A DNA stretch of 64,000 nt. Origin: Asterochloris sp. CNOR1. Lineage: Eukaryota > Chlorophyta > Trebouxiophyceae > Trebouxiales > Trebouxiaceae. Of this stretch, positions 1-12,400 are shown one piece after another. The stretch covers positions 1,364,001-1,428,000 of the forward strand of contig OZ017751.1 of the NCBI GenBank assembly GCA_963969365.1, in the 5' to 3' direction. How positions within the stretch are numbered: the stretch's first letter is position 1; the number at the start of each line of letters is the position of its first letter. Both the position numbers and the translations under genes were made by a program. Under the pieces are notes generated by a model. It worked only from the letters and a program-made list of their open reading frames with translations. It was not told the origin of the DNA and made no database searches.

Positions 1-135
1 GCTGTACTCAACAGGTGGCACCTGAAGGTCAATTCCGGTTTGGCGCGCTCAAGGGTTGAGACTGAGAGGCTCAGGTCGCGGGGCGTCACATGGCCTGTGA
101 TAACATGACCTAAGGCTCATGCACCGAGCATCATC

Positions 136-1773
136 ATGGCGCTGCTGAATGTCAGGAGGCTGCTCAGCAGCACGGCAGGTTGCTGCTTGCAGCATCAGGC
201 GCCATTCTCCCCATGCATGGTCCAGTGGCTCGGCTGTGTGCATGTGGTTGCTGCCAGGTTCCATGCAGGAGGCCATCGCAATTTGGCAACGCAGCCAGGG
301 CCAGCAGGACTGTTCACGGTGATGCTCATGTCCACATCATCAGTCTCCAACTGGTGGTCTATGTTGATTGATTGGCCTGGTGGCGCCCTGCAGCATGCCA
401 ACTCCACTCTGGGTGCAGGATGGAACTTTCATCCGGCCTGGCACAGCACAACCTGCTGGCGCACAGGACTCCACCAGCACCAGCAGCCCCTCAACAGATC
501 AAGCCAGCATCCAGCATGCTTACCTGCATGAGCACCACAGCGGCGAGCAGGGGCAGCAGCAGAAAGAGCAGGACATGCAGCAGCAGATCCTTGAAGCCGG
601 ACTGCAGCATGTGGTGAGTAAAAAGGCTGCATGTGTAAGGGGTCTTCTCAGCCCATCCCCACCCTGTTTGGCCAAGTCTACCGCTCTGGATGTCAACACC
701 TGCTGAGCCTAGTCAAGTTGCAGCCCTTCTTCTACAGAAAGAGCTTGGCTGGTCGGAGGCAGCGCTCATGGAAGGAGCAAGGGATATGGGGCTTTCGCCT
801 GCAGCTGCCTCAATGCTGGAGCGGGGTCCTGCACAGCTGGTGGAGGTGTGTGCCATGGCTGCGACAATGTGCCGGTGCTCACCGTTCAGTGGCAGGCAGT
901 CTACATGTATACAGCCTCTTCAGAAGCCCTCTGCATGGTGCAGCTCAGCTCAGAGCATTTCACTCGATGAGCTTGTGAGGCATTGCGGACTGAGCCGTCC
1001 AGCTCGTGCTCCTTGACAGCTCCAAGCCTTGTGCCTTGCAGCTTCATAACAACAGGAGCTTCTGGCAGCTGGTGCAGCAGCTGGAGGAGTCTCACAGTGT
1101 GCTGTCGGTCATGAAGACCCCTGAGCGCATCAAGACAGGCGTGCGTATGCGGCTTGAGATGAACATCCCTTACATAGGTGCGGCATCCGCCTATGCAGCT
1201 GTCACACCATGTTGTGGCACAACAGCCAATGTGGCTGCCCGTTGTTGCCCGCCTGCTGCTGGGCCACTGAGACCTTGCCCAGGATTTTGCAGAGGCCCCC
1301 TGCAGTGAGCAGCAACAGGTGGCCTGCTGCCTGCAGAGCAGTGGCCGCAAGCCCTGCACCTCCAAGCACAGCCCCAAAATGCTGCCACAGCACTCAGTCA
1401 GCTGACAGCCACTGTGGACGAGGTCTGGCATGCAGCAGGCGATCAGTCAACAGACATGAACTGGTACACCAAGAGGGCACTGCTGGCAGGTGTTTACACT
1501 GCTACAGAGCTGTACATGCTGACCGACTACAGCCCAGGGTATGCTGAGACTTGGGATGCCCTTGATCGTCGTCTCAGGGATGTCATGGCTCTGGGCAGGG
1601 CCGCCAGTCAGGTACGTCAAAGAAGCTGTGGCAAACACAACAAATCAATGCGGCTGGAGGCTGAGCAACTGATGTCTTTGCAGGTACGTTCTGTTGCCAG
1701 CTCCATGGCTGAAAGTCTGTCAAGCAGCTTCTCACAGATGGGCAGGCAAGCTGATCAACGAGGTGACCACTGA
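136..1773 (+). CDS. COQ9: COQ9-like ubiquinone biosynthesis protein, mitochondrial
   Basis: COQ9 is a lipid-binding partner of COQ7 in the mitochondrial coenzyme Q complex. The first ATG at 136 opens a basic, Ser/Ala-rich leader (MALLNVRRLLSSTAG) typical of a mitochondrial presequence. Exons that can be read are one ending at 613 (…QQQILEAGLQHV, donor gtgagt), 738-845 (LGWSEAALMEGARDMGLSPA), 1042-1177 (…RMRLEMNIPYI), 1337-1611 (EQWPQALHL… DQSTDMNWYTKRALLAGVYT) and 1684-1773. Phases agree at each junction (for example YI-E-QWPQAL is completed across the 1177/1337 intron). The WYTKRALLAGVY and ELYMLTDYSPG blocks are the family hallmark. The boundary of exon 1 with exon 2, somewhere between 260 and 440, is not resolved. 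Its 3' end faces the WW-domain gene 195 bp away. Confidence 0.92.
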
Positions 1774-1968
1774 TTGGAGCTCGCTGGCAGCCCTTTCACA
1801 AGATTTCACAACGGATGGTGCAGCCCTTGTTTCTCACTTCTTCAAAGCTGAGGGGGCCCACTTTGATGATTAGTCTGAATTTCAGGAAAGCAAGACCTGC
1901 ACTGTGCAAGACCAGAAAGGCGTTCAGCGCTTGAACAGCCTCCCAGCTTGGTGCATGGCTGAATGGGT

Positions 1969-2718
1969 TCACAGGTCGTCCTTGGGCATGGCAATTTTCT
2001 GCCAGGCCAGGATCTCTGGCTTCTCCCATACTGATTCCTGCAGGAAGGTCAGGAGCTGTCAGAGATCGGCTGCAGGCCTGGTTGGTGCCTTGGAGCACCA
2101 AAGACAAGACAGATCTGACCTTGGTCACTGAGTTGTGGTAAAATAAGCGTCCGACTTCTTTATCGTCCACAGGCGCCCAGCCGAATTCCTCAGGCATGTA
2201 CCAGGTGCTCTCTCCTGTTTTAGGGTCCACCCAGTACTCATTGCCATTGGCTGCAAGCAGATTGATGTCAGAGTCTCGAGCATTTCTGAAAATGTGCAAG
2301 CAATTGCAGCCGGGCTACGTGCCTCCATGACCAATTTGACATCAAAGAAGCCTTTGCTCATGCTTTTGCTGAGGGGCTGTGCACATTGCCTGCAGTGCTG
2401 GCGATGTCTGGCTGACCAGCAGACAACAGCTCGCGCACCATCTTGAATGGGCTTGGGCGTGGGATCCTCCCATTGTGTCTTGCCAGTCACTGTGTTGGCC
2501 CTGAAATGGCATCAGGACAAAAGGTTGATGACCCGGTCTCCACCTGGTTTCTGCCACGGAGTTAGAGCACTGACGCCTCACCAGTAGTACTTGCGATCAT
2601 CTACGGGGGCTGCTTGCTGATCGGTGTCTTTGCTCCTCCCGCCAAACAAAGCATGAGATGCTGGTGCTGCAGAGAGCAGCAGGGCTGTGAGCAGCAGCCA
2701 TCCAGATGTGGAGACCAT
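1969..2718 (-). CDS. Small WW-domain protein with N-terminal signal sequence
   Basis: Four exons run from ATG at 2718-2716 to TGA at 1971-1969: 2718-2582, about 2509-2440, about 2267-2150 and about 2037-1969. The joined product is about 132 residues. It opens with a hydrophobic leader (MVSTSGWLLLTALLLSAAPA, then SHA-LFGG), a convincing signal peptide. Then comes a canonical WW unit across the first splice (DDRKYYW / ANTVTGKTQWEDP), a second WW-like unit (GNEYWVDPKTGESTWYMPEE) and a third (GRLFYHNSVTK / ESVWEKPEILAW). Nearly the whole mature protein is therefore tandem WW-like units. WW domains bind Pro-rich or phosphorylated ligands and are usually cytosolic or nuclear, so a secretory or plastid-directed version is unusual. 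The ligand is unknown. A TATA-like sequence lies about 60 bp upstream of the ATG. Confidence 0.8.
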
Positions 2719-3109
2719 GCGGGGTGCAGCATGCGCTGCTGGAGTCCAGCTGTACGAGAGTACTCAGCTGCCATCATTTAAATATAGCGGGCTCGAATGA
2801 TCTCCTGCGCAGCTTGGCATAACAGAAGACGGAGAGGTGGCAGTGCTGGAGTTCAAGCCTGATGATGGGATTGCGATCAGCTTCATCAGCATACGCAGCT
2901 GAAAGTCTCATGCAAATAACCAAGTGTTTGGGAGATGGCCCAGCCCATGTCTAGTGTTCAGCTTGCCCATGAAGACAGGAGGTCCACAGAGCGGCGAGGT
3001 GTTTGGGTTAGACATGCCCCAACATGAACAGCTGCTGTAAGTTAGCACTCAGCTTTCCTTGGACAGATCTTGGAATCTGGACAGGGGATACACAGCGGTA
3101 ACCGGCAGC
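2719..3109. promoter_or_regulatory. Divergent intergenic region (WW gene / GT47 copy A)
   Basis: This holds the promoters and 5' UTRs of the two head-to-head genes. I see the TATA-like box at 2776-2786 and no other clear element or open exon. Confidence 0.4.
2776..2786 (-). promoter_or_regulatory. TATA-like element upstream of the WW-domain gene
   Basis: Read on the minus strand the sequence is CTATATTTAAA, about 60 bp before the ATG at 2718. It is the only strongly A/T-rich box in the 391 bp between this gene and the divergent GT47 gene. The transcription start has not been seen, so this is a suggestion from motif and position. Confidence 0.4.
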
Positions 3110-5556
3110 ATGCTGCCTGAGGAGGTGCGGTTGTTGAGATGGTGGCATATGGTGGCCCTTGCAATGGCAGCCGTGACCCTGTTCTGGGCAGGTTGCGCCT
3201 CAAACAGAACCCAACCGCCACCCAGTCTGACAGGCCTTCCTGCCTTGAGTACAGCACCTTTCTCTCCAAATCTGTTCCAGGGTCAGATGCGGCATGCTAG
3301 CCAGATGTGGCATGCCAGCCGGAGTCAGTGACTTCAAATCTCTGCCTTGCTGCTATTTAGGCAACCCTGCGGCAACCACTCCAGCTCCAGCTCCACTCGT
3401 GACTCGCTGGCCCAGGATATACATCTACCAGCTTCCAGCACATTTTAGAAACTGCAGCCTCAACCCGCAATTCGTCAGTAACAGTAACTATGCTGCTGAA
3501 CAGTTGGTGCCTGCGGCCATCAGAAGCAGTGCATTTGTCACAGAGGATCCTGAGACAGCCGACCTGTTCCTGGTGGATGTCTGGCTGTATTGCCGGAATG
3601 CTCAGGAGCGCTCTGACGCAGCTGAGCTGGGTAGGTGACGCGTTCTGCAATTAAACATGAAATCAGCATGGACTCGCTGATGCTTTATTGCTGCTCATGG
3701 TGCGCTGGCCTGCAGAAGCATGCGGCAGCACAGCAGGTGAAGCATGCTGCTGCCGTGGCACGGCCAGGCTGGAGTCTGCGTTCATGCAGCACTGCTGCCC
3801 GCAGGCGTGTTGACGCCCCAGGCCATGGTCAGGGCCGCCCTGAGATACATCCAGGAGGAGCACTCCTGGTGGCGGCGCAACAATGGCTCTGACCACCTGT
3901 GGATTTGGACGCAGGACCATGGGTGAGTGTCATGCTTTCTGAGCCACACTCCTCATGCTGTCTGAACTACTACTCAAGCAGGCCACAGGGCCATATTGTG
4001 CTTGCTCGCCCAAGCCCGTTGCGCAGCCTGGCACATTGCAGCAGCTCTTTGCATGACGTGGGTCCGTCTTCACAGCTCTGCCTGAAGGGCAGCACGCTTT
4101 CAGCCATCCTGCTCCTCGTTTGATGGTGCGTGCCTGCCTGCAGGTACTGTGGCTTTGCAGGCAATGAGGAGGTGGTGGCGGAGGTGGCTGCATCCAGGCA
4201 CCTGGTGCACTGGGGCCTGATGACTGCAGAGAGGTCATGCTCCCTGGAGCAGCGCCTGGAGCACCATGGCTGCCCATATGACAAGGTCCTGCAGCACACC
4301 TCCGCTGTGGCAGCAGGCCCTGAGCAGCATGCTGAGCTGTACCCGAGAGCTGCTTTGCCATGCTTTGTCCCAGAGAAGGATACCGTGATTGCCAGCAGTG
4401 CACTGGAGGGCATTCAGCCTGACTATGCTAGGCTGCAGGTGGGCATGGTGTCGTCTTGACTCTGTGATGCTTTATTTTTTAAAATGAGCTTCGTGTGACC
4501 TTCAGCCTGTGCAATTGTTGTGGTGATGCGCTGCAGGCCACCAATCGCACGATTCTGCTGTTTTTCGCTGGTGGCATACAGGTGAGGCAATGCAGTCATG
4601 CCAGTTATGCCTGCAGGCTGCTCGTTGTCTTGAGAGCAGTTTGGCCTGGTCTTGTTGCACCACCTGCCCTCATGCCTGTTGCAGGAGCACGATTTGTCAT
4701 ACTCGCATGGCGTGCGAGCCGCGGTGTGGCACATGCTCCGTGACCAGCCAGGTGACTGGAGCAGCTCAGCTTGCCCCTGCAGAGCTTGTACTCCTGCACA
4801 GCTTGCACTTCTGCTTCCACTGCGCTTGCATGCCCTCTGGGACTCAAGCTGCACTGCTGTGCAGGCTTTTTGATCATCAACAGAGATGTGGCCGACGTGG
4901 ATCCAAGTTATGAGGATCACATGGAGCAAGCACACTTCTGCCTGGCTGCCACTGGGGCAGGGTGGGGTGTGCGCTTGAAGCTGGCGGTGCTGTATGGATG
5001 CATCCCAGTGGTCATTGCTGATGATGTCCAGGTAAGGGTGGCATCCAGCAAGGAGCCACTCCAGGTTGTCAGCCTGGCAACTAAGTGCCGCCAGCAAGCC
5101 CTGTGCCTCCCGCTGCAGCTGCACAAGGCTGCTGGGTACAAGGCATGACAGCATCTGCAATGGAACTTTGAGCCCCTGCTCGCGCAAGGCTGCCCCTCAT
5201 GGGCTGGAACTGCAGCTTGCATGCTGAGCAGCATCTGAGGTGAACCCTCCTGCTGCCTGCAGATGGAGTTTGAGGATGTACTGCCCTACCATGAGTTTGG
5301 CCTTCGGCTGCCCTCACATGCCATCTACATGCTGCCCTCTATTCTCGAGAGAGTGCTGCTCACTCCTGGCAAGGTGGACAGCATGCGGGCTGTGCTCTCC
5401 TGTGTCTGGCGCTACTTTGTGTGGCAGCAGCCAGAGGGACGTGCCCTAGAGGCGTTGATGTGCTCGCTGCGGCGCAAGCTGACCTCAGACCGCCTGATAG
5501 CCACACTGTTCCTGGACACCTGTCGCCTTGATTGTGAATTGCCTGATGGACAGTGA
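3110..5556 (+). CDS. Exostosin-like glycosyltransferase, GT47 family (copy A)
   Basis: Predicted Golgi type II glycosyltransferase with an exostosin domain. ATG 3110 starts a short cytosolic tail followed by a signal anchor (HMVALAMAAVTLFWAGC, residues about 14-30). Exons read in order: stem; WPRIYIYQLPAHFRNCSLNP from about 3400; YIQEEHSWWRRNNGSDHLWI near 3845; YCGFAGNEEVVAEVAASRHL from 4142; about 4530-4580 (ATNRTILLFFAGG); 4684-4750 (SHGVRAAVWHML); 4866-5032 (EQAHFCLAATGAGWGVRLK, then YGCIPVVIAD); and 5264-5556. The FCL…G…R…GCIPVVI core is the GT47 nucleotide-sugar-binding signature. The acceptor and sugar are not deducible. It is a direct tandem paralogue of the next gene, with the same exon order but at least one shifted intron. 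Confidence 0.92.
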
Positions 5557-5909
5557 CTGACTCTGACACCTCCTTCCCAAGTAAAAATTGCAGAAAGAAA
5601 GTGGCGTTGTTTGACTTTCTGTGCCGTTACGACCATGGCAGAGGATCTAAATTGAAGGACTTGCTGCAGCCGTGCATGAATGCTTGAGCCTTCAAGGCCA
5701 ACAGTCCCTGCTTGCAGCCGGCCCAAGTCTCCAGCGAGTGCAGCAAGGTTGCAGACAATGGACCTGCCAGATCGTCACAGCTGTGTAAATCAGCCGGAGA
5801 ATGAGTGCACTTCCATGGCTCTGCCTGCTATCTGGCTAGCAAGTCGGGAGGTGCACCTCCATCCAAACCTTCACTTGTCCTGAATGTTAGCCTCACAACA
5901 GACAAGCAG
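5557..5909 (+). other. Spacer between the two GT47 genes
   Basis: About 350 bp holding the 3' UTR of copy A (TGTAA at 5784) and the promoter and 5' UTR of copy B. No other gene is apparent. Confidence 0.45.
5784..5788 (+). terminator. TGTAA poly(A)-signal-like motif, GT47 copy A
   Basis: TGTAA, the usual green-algal polyadenylation signal, occurs 228 bp after the copy A stop and about 120 bp before the copy B ATG. It is a plausible 3' end, assigned from motif and position only. Confidence 0.35.
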
Positions 5910-8834
5910 ATGCAGGCTGGAGACAGGAGGCTGTTGAAAGGGACATGCTTGCAGATGTTAATGCTGGCTCTGGCAGGCATTGCCCTGTTTTGGGCAGGTC
6001 ACATCTTCTCACTGCCAGACACAGCCCAAGCAATTAGAGCTGATCCCAACTGGCACCCTCAGGGTCAGTCAGCATGCTTTGAGCAGCAGCTAACACTGCG
6101 ACTGTTTTCGAGGGCTCACCCACTTAGTGTGGCATTGCAGGCCGCCGTCACACTGGTGCAGAGCGGCACACATCAACTCTGGCCAGAAGAGGTGGACTGA
6201 ACAGCATTTGAGCATTGGATAGCTGCAAGTCTCTCATGTAGCTGGCCGCACACAAGCCTGATTCTTGTTGCTTGAAGGTCTGGAGATTGCAGATGGCGCC
6301 CTGCCACCAGCTGCTAGCAGCACTGTCTGGCCCAAGATCTACATCTATCAACTTCCTAAGCATTTTGCCAACTGTAGCTTGGACCCAAGGTTTGTACAAG
6401 GCGTCTATGCTGCTGAGCAGTTGGTACCTGCAGCCATTCGCAACAGCCCCTACGTCACCGATGACCCCCACAAAGCGGATCTCTTCCTGGTGGACGTCTG
6501 GCTTTACTGCCGCGACTCTGCAGCTCTTCCAGATGCAGCTGAGCTGGGTGAGTGATGTGCTCCCAGAACATGCGGCTAAAATCAGGCTGCTTTGGCGCAG
6601 CACGTTGGCGGCTGATTTGGTTGTCAGCCAGCTGTCGGCGGGCTGTGATGGCTGCTCATGCACAATGTGGCGGCATTGTTGCCCTTCCCGGCGTGTTTGG
6701 CAGCTTGGCCCAGCATATGCTTGGCCTTATGCCAGGCAGCCAGCTGTTGGTATTGGAGCCAAGCTGGATCAGTTGGCCATGAGCATGATGTTTTGTCAAT
6801 GGCAGTGCATTGCTGCGTACAGGTCTGCAGACAATCCAGAGCATGGTCAGGTCTGCCCTGAAGTACATTCAGGAGGAGCACCCCTGGTGGCAGCGCAACA
6901 ATGGCTCTGACCACCTTTGGATCTGGACTCAGGTCACCAGCAGCATCAAGCTGCTAGGCACCCACTGCATGATGCTGCATCCACTGTCTGCAGGACTCTG
7001 TCAGGGCAACACCTTCACTGCAGAGTCCTGCAGACAGTGTGCTCATTGTTGCACCTGCTCAAGCAGCCACTGGTGAGCCAAGCCCAGGCAGCGGGGTAGA
7101 GGCTGCCAGGCCCTGGGCCAATGGCAGGTGCATCTGCTAGCAGTGCTGCAGGGTGCCTCAGGCAGACACATGGATTGCAGCGACAATCCTGCTGTGGCCA
7201 GATGTCATGTGCATGAGCTTGCAGCTGAGGCACCTCCACTGTAGATTCGGCAACAGCAGCTTGGAGCCTGCCCCAGTCTGCATGCAGAACCACGGCTGTT
7301 GCAGCATTGCACCTGTTGAGATGTCATCAACCAGACTTTAAACAGCAAGCCTGCTCCCTGCATGCAGGACCATGGCTACTGCGGCTTTGGCCCTGCTGAG
7401 GAGGTGGTGGCGGAGGTGGCTGCCTCCAGGCACCTGGTGCACTGGGGACTGATGACTGCAGAGAGGTCATGCTCCCTGGAGGAGCGCCTGGAGCATTATG
7501 GCTGCCTGTATGACAAGTCCCTGGAGCACACCCCAGAGCAGCATGCAGCGCTATACCCCAGGACTGCGCTGCCGTGCTTTGTCCCCACAAAGGACACAGT
7601 CATTCCCAGCAGTGGATATGAAAATCTCCATCCTGAATCGCTCAATCCTGAGGTGAACACTCTCTTGCTGTTGCCTCCTGCGGCTCTGTTAAGACCATGC
7701 ATGTTGTGGACTGGCACGAGAAGCTCCTAGCTGCAGCGGTATGGACTGCTGAACCCACTCAGGCCCTGTGCGGCACTCAAAATCACCACCACACAATCTT
7801 CTGCCATGCTGCAGGCTGAAAACCGGACAATCACCTTGTTCTTTGCTGGCGGCATTTTGGTGAGCAGGGCAGAGTAGGAGCCCCTCAAACCTGACTTTTG
7901 AGTGCCATTGGCCTGTATGTCACTCAGCTACTTGTGACAACACCTTTGCTGCAGGATCGTGATCACATCTACTCTCGAGGTGTGCGGCAAACAGTCTGGC
8001 ACATGTTCCGCAACCAGTCTGGTGAGATGACCAGCAAGGCTTTGTCTCACTAGGGCTGGGCCTGTCCTGCTTCATTCCCGCCTCAGAGGTGCCCAGGGCC
8101 CACACAGTTGCCAGCAGATGATCGCAGCTTGTTGGGTGCTTGCAGGGTTCCTGCTGATCAATCGAGATGAGGAGGGCCTGGACTACAACTATGAGGCCCA
8201 TATGCAGCAGGCACACTTCTGCCTGGCTGCCATTGGAGCAGGGTGGCCCGTGCGGCTCAAGCTGGCAGTGCTGCACGGCTGCATCCCACTGGTCATTGCT
8301 GAACACTATGAGGTGAGAGCTGCATCATCAAGGTCTTCATCTCCAGGCCTCGCAGTGCCTGCAGCTAAGCATAGTCAGCCAAGAAAACGATGCTGCTGCG
8401 ATGCCATGTGATGTTATCCTGCCTGCAAGCCAGGGCCCAGCTGCATGAAGCTCTGCACATGTGGTTTGCAGCTGCTGCTACGGGTTGCAGGTGCACAGCA
8501 GCATCCGAGCTCAAGTCTGTCCTGCCTGCAGATGGAGTTTGAGGACGTGCTGCCCTACCATCAGTTTGCACTGAGAGTGCCCCCTCATGCCATCTACATG
8601 CTACCCACCATCCTGGAGAGAGTACTGAACACTCCCGGCAAAGTGGATAGCATGAGGGCTGCCCTCACCTGCGTCTGGCGCTATTTCCTCTGGCGGCAAC
8701 CAGACGGGCGCGCTCTAGAGGCGCTCATGTGTTCATTGCGCCAGAAGTTGACTTCAGACCGCCTGGTTCCCCATATGAACCTGGAGACCTGCCACCTGGA
8801 GTGCTCTCAACCTCAGGACGAGCAGTCTCTCTGA
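5910..8834 (+). CDS. Exostosin-like glycosyltransferase, GT47 family (copy B)
   Basis: Tandem paralogue of the preceding gene. ATG 5910 begins a signal-anchor protein (MLMLALAGIALFWAGHIF). The catalytic exons match copy A one for one: WPKIYIYQLPKHFANCSLDP near 6330, the block with EEHPWWQRNNGSDHLWIWTQ ending at about 6931, DHGYCGFGPAEEVVAEVAAS from 7368, AENRTITLFFAGGI near 7815, the GVRQTVWHMFRNQSG block near 7980, 8147-8311 (QAHFCLAAIGAGWPVRLK, then HGCIPLVIAEHYE), and 8532-8834 (MEFEDVLPYHQFALRVPPHA). Introns are longer and diverged from copy A while the coding blocks remain close, pointing to purifying selection on both. Probable Golgi enzyme building wall or extracellular glycans; substrate unknown. 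Confidence 0.92.
7279..7303 (+). repeat. Diverged intronic copy of the 7368 exon start
   Basis: A 25-bp stretch including the TGCAG acceptor resembles the real acceptor and exon start at 7359-7383, exactly 80 bp downstream. It lies in the preceding intron and has lost coding agreement after about eight codons. Confidence 0.6.
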
Positions 8835-9479
8835 GCTGCAAGAGGTGCTGCTTCTGATGCAGACGGCCAATTGTAGCATTAAATGTGTCTGAAGCTGTGA
8901 AGAATGTGCTGCACTCCGATGGGTGCAGGTCAGCTCTGCATGGGAAGGAGATGCAAGGCTGACTGTGACGTCTCAGAGCCTTGTCTGCAAAGCTGCAGTG
9001 GCATCAGTCTGCTGAGTTGGGCAAGAGAGAGAGAATGCAAGGTTGGTTTTCTCCGATGGACTGGTCAAACCGTCAATGCTGGGACGGGCCCACGCTTCAG
9101 CGCCCCCGACGTTTAGACAAGGCAGGGTGCGAAGAGAGTGCCTCGCGTGCCTAGTGTGCACGTAAAAAGCCGTTGAGGGACCGGCCTGTTGTCTGCGGAC
9201 ACGGTCAGGCATGCTGCGCCTCTGGGCACTTCGGCTAGGAGCTGTGATTGTCTGCTTGAGGTTGGAGGGCGCCAGGGGTGGTGAGCAGGAGCATGCATGC
9301 ATGGGGTCTGAGCATGCTGCCTGCTAGTTGGAAGCCCCCCCTATCCACCCCCCATGACCACCCTGAGGGTGCCTTTTCGTCAGGCCAGTATGAGTTGATC
9401 GCCTCTTGTGCTGATGGCATTTCGCCTGCCCCTCACTTTGTCCCCAACCCACCCCTGCCCCAATGGCCCTGTATACATG
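8835..9479. other. Intergenic stretch without recognisable gene
   Basis: This covers the 3' side of GT47 copy B and the upstream side of the GT61-like gene. Open frames here resemble no known family and lack a consistent splice pattern. I see no RNA gene. Confidence 0.4.
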
Positions 9480-12400
9480 TGCCAGGTGCATCTGAACTTC
9501 AAACTGAAGCTAGTTATCAGTGCTGCAGATGTGACCAGTGATTGTGAGAGGCCGTACATCAAAGAGCACCGTGTGGAGCACCATGGCTGCTACCTTAATT
9601 GGCACATCTGCATGGATCAGGCAAGCTCACAGCTGGAGCTTCCCAACAGCTCTGTCAGTGAGGTTATGCTTGAGCTGTTGGACAGCTCCTCTATAAGGAC
9701 AAGGACAGGATGTAGTTTCTGACTGAACCCTCTCTGAGCCCCTGTGCTGCTGCCTTGGTTGCAGGGACGCTTCACTGTCTTCCAAGACAAAGTTAGACCA
9801 GGTGAATGCAGCTAGCTGCTGTGGTGAAGGCGGGTTTCCCTCATGCTGAGGATCTATGAGTTTCTTAGTGAGTTCGTTGCCGTGATATTGGTCGCTGCTG
9901 GTACAGGAGTCAACTTTGACACTACGCTGGAGATATTCAACAGTGATAGCCTCTTCAATCTGCCAGGTGGGAGCATCCGCAGGGACCAGTTGTGTGTCAC
10001 ATGTGTAACCCACCATCGTCCCCTTGCTTTGAGAGCCGACTGGCTCCTGTGCGCACGATGAGCTTCGACCTCGAATATTACCAGACTGTGTTGGAGATGG
10101 CTGGGGTCTGCATGCAGGCTACTTGGATAATCTGGCGGTGAGCTAGCGAGCTGGCCGACCCTGGCGGCATCCTGAACTCCCAGCTCGCCCTGTGCAGGGC
10201 GCAGCGCAGGGCGAGCTGGGGGGTTAGCCACCCCATAAATGCTGCCACTCACCCGCGTCCATCTCTTACTGTTCCCTGAACCTGACTTGCCGCTGCTGCT
10301 GCCACAGGTTCTACCAGTGCCCATTGAGCTGAGCCCACCATGGTCCTCCAGGACCACAGCATAGCCCACCACCATATGTTTAGTACGGAGCCGTTCCAGG
10401 CCACTGTGAGCACTCTAGCTTGCGCCCACATCAATGACCCAGCCTTCTTGTGCACATTGGCCGCTGCCAGGGCCTGTGCACCCCGACATGCTCACAATGC
10501 TGATACCAACGTCCTTTCCAACCTGGTGTGCAGGGCACCAAGCGCAATTATACCAAGCCGGTGTTCAGAGGCAACAGCAGCCGTGACCCTGCGGACCATC
10601 TCAAAGCTGGCCAGGACGGCAACTTTGATAAGTGCAGCGTGCCCATTGTGTGGTGGCCCTGGTGGCCCTTCAACTTTGCAGGCAAGCATATGATCTCTTT
10701 CGCTTTGTATGGCAAATTGGCTGCAGTTTTCGGGATAGAAGACTTGCTGACTTTCTGATCTCCTGTACGAGCTCCCTTCTTGACCAGTGTCACCCTTCTT
10801 TGCAGAGGCTGCTTGATGTGGGGGTGCACAGCACAGCTGGAGATGCTGCAGCCCTCAAGAGGGGCAGGCAATGGCCTAATCTGTGCTGGTGTGACGGGAC
10901 AGATGTCTAACATCTTGCTGACCTGCACAAGCCACACAGGCAGATTAGGTTCACACAGCACACACAGAGCCCGTGCTATGTTTGAAGTTGGCCTTGCTGT
11001 TGCAAGAGTTGGCCTGCCGGCAAAAGTGGTCTTCCACCTGGCTGCAGACTTCTTCATCTCCAATACAGCCCCTTTCCATGCCATGCGGGTAGGCCTGCAC
11101 CTGTAAGCAGCTCCTGCCCCTGGTGCAATGCGGGCTTCAGGCCTTGCTGCCGGCCAGCAGGCCTGTGTCTGGCCTGCTTTTACCTGTCACAGCTATTCTG
11201 CTGGGCACCGCCCGGGCAAAGCTTGCTCACATTTGCCTGCCTGCTGCACACGTGCTGCTTCATGGAGATGAGTGCTGTGTTCTGCAGCTGGATGGCGTGA
11301 TAGACCGCAAAGTTCGATTCAGCCCAGTGCTGGAGGGTCTTTCTGAGCCTGAGTACATGCACTGGATGCTGGGCCCCTTCACAGACTTCCCAGTAAGGTT
11401 TCGCTTGCCTTGCGTTGACTGCTGCTCTGAGGGACTGTGCATGCCCTGCAGCAGGCCATTGACAGCCCAAGCCTGGCTTGTGCCTAGCAGTGCATCCTAC
11501 TGCCTGCAGAGGGGTGCTACATGCTTGGGTTGAAGCAGGCACTGCTCATGTCGGCCTGTGCGCGCGGCTGACATCGAACAATGTCTTGCACAGAGGGAGG
11601 CTCATACCCTGCAGCCTGCACTTGACAGTCTGGCCTGGTCTCAGGCCTCTAGTTGGACCAAGCCTCTGGTCGGACCCAACCTCCTGCAGTGCAAATCAGG
11701 GTTTCCACCTTTTGAAATAATTCGATGTGCACGTCAAGAGCAAACATGGGGCCACTTGGTCAGCCTAAAGTTGCTTGTTCTCTTGTTTGCAGGTACAGAC
11801 CCTGGAAGAGATGTCTTCGCGAGAAAATCTGGGGCCTGCCAAGCCGCGCTGCTTTGAGCGCGTCCTGCTATGCAAACCTCGCAGCTGGCAGAACCAGCGC
11901 CATGACTTGCCAGGCTATTGGTGTGAGTGCCTGCACAGTTCTTGAAACCATGGAGAGCAGCTGCTTAGCCTGCCCGTTCACATTTCAACGCCATCACTGG
12001 TGCACTAGGCGCCAACCACATACCTGAACTCTCAAGGCTCTTGCCAAATTCTGGCACTCTATGCCATCGTGATAGCCTGCTGCTGACTGCTGCCAAAGCT
12101 GCATGTGTGTGTGTTCAGACCACTATTTGAAATTTGGACAGCTGGGGCAGGACATCGTCAACCACCACAGGAAAGACTTGGACATCCCCGAAAAGGACAG
12201 CAAAGCTTTCAAGGTGAGCGCCTTGTAGCACCTCTCTCTGAGGTGTGGGTGTTGCATGGGCAGAGCAGCAACCTGTGGTGCCGCCAGATGGCTTGTTGCG
12301 CTGCACAGCATGTGCACTGTGATGAGCGCCTGTACAGCGCCATTGTGGCCATCCACTGCTGCCCAGAGAGCAGGCACCAGGCCATACTATGTTCCTGGAA

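Noticed and set aside
8835-9479. Possible first exons of the GT61-like gene or a small independent gene
   Set aside because: No start context, splice pattern or homology that I could support.
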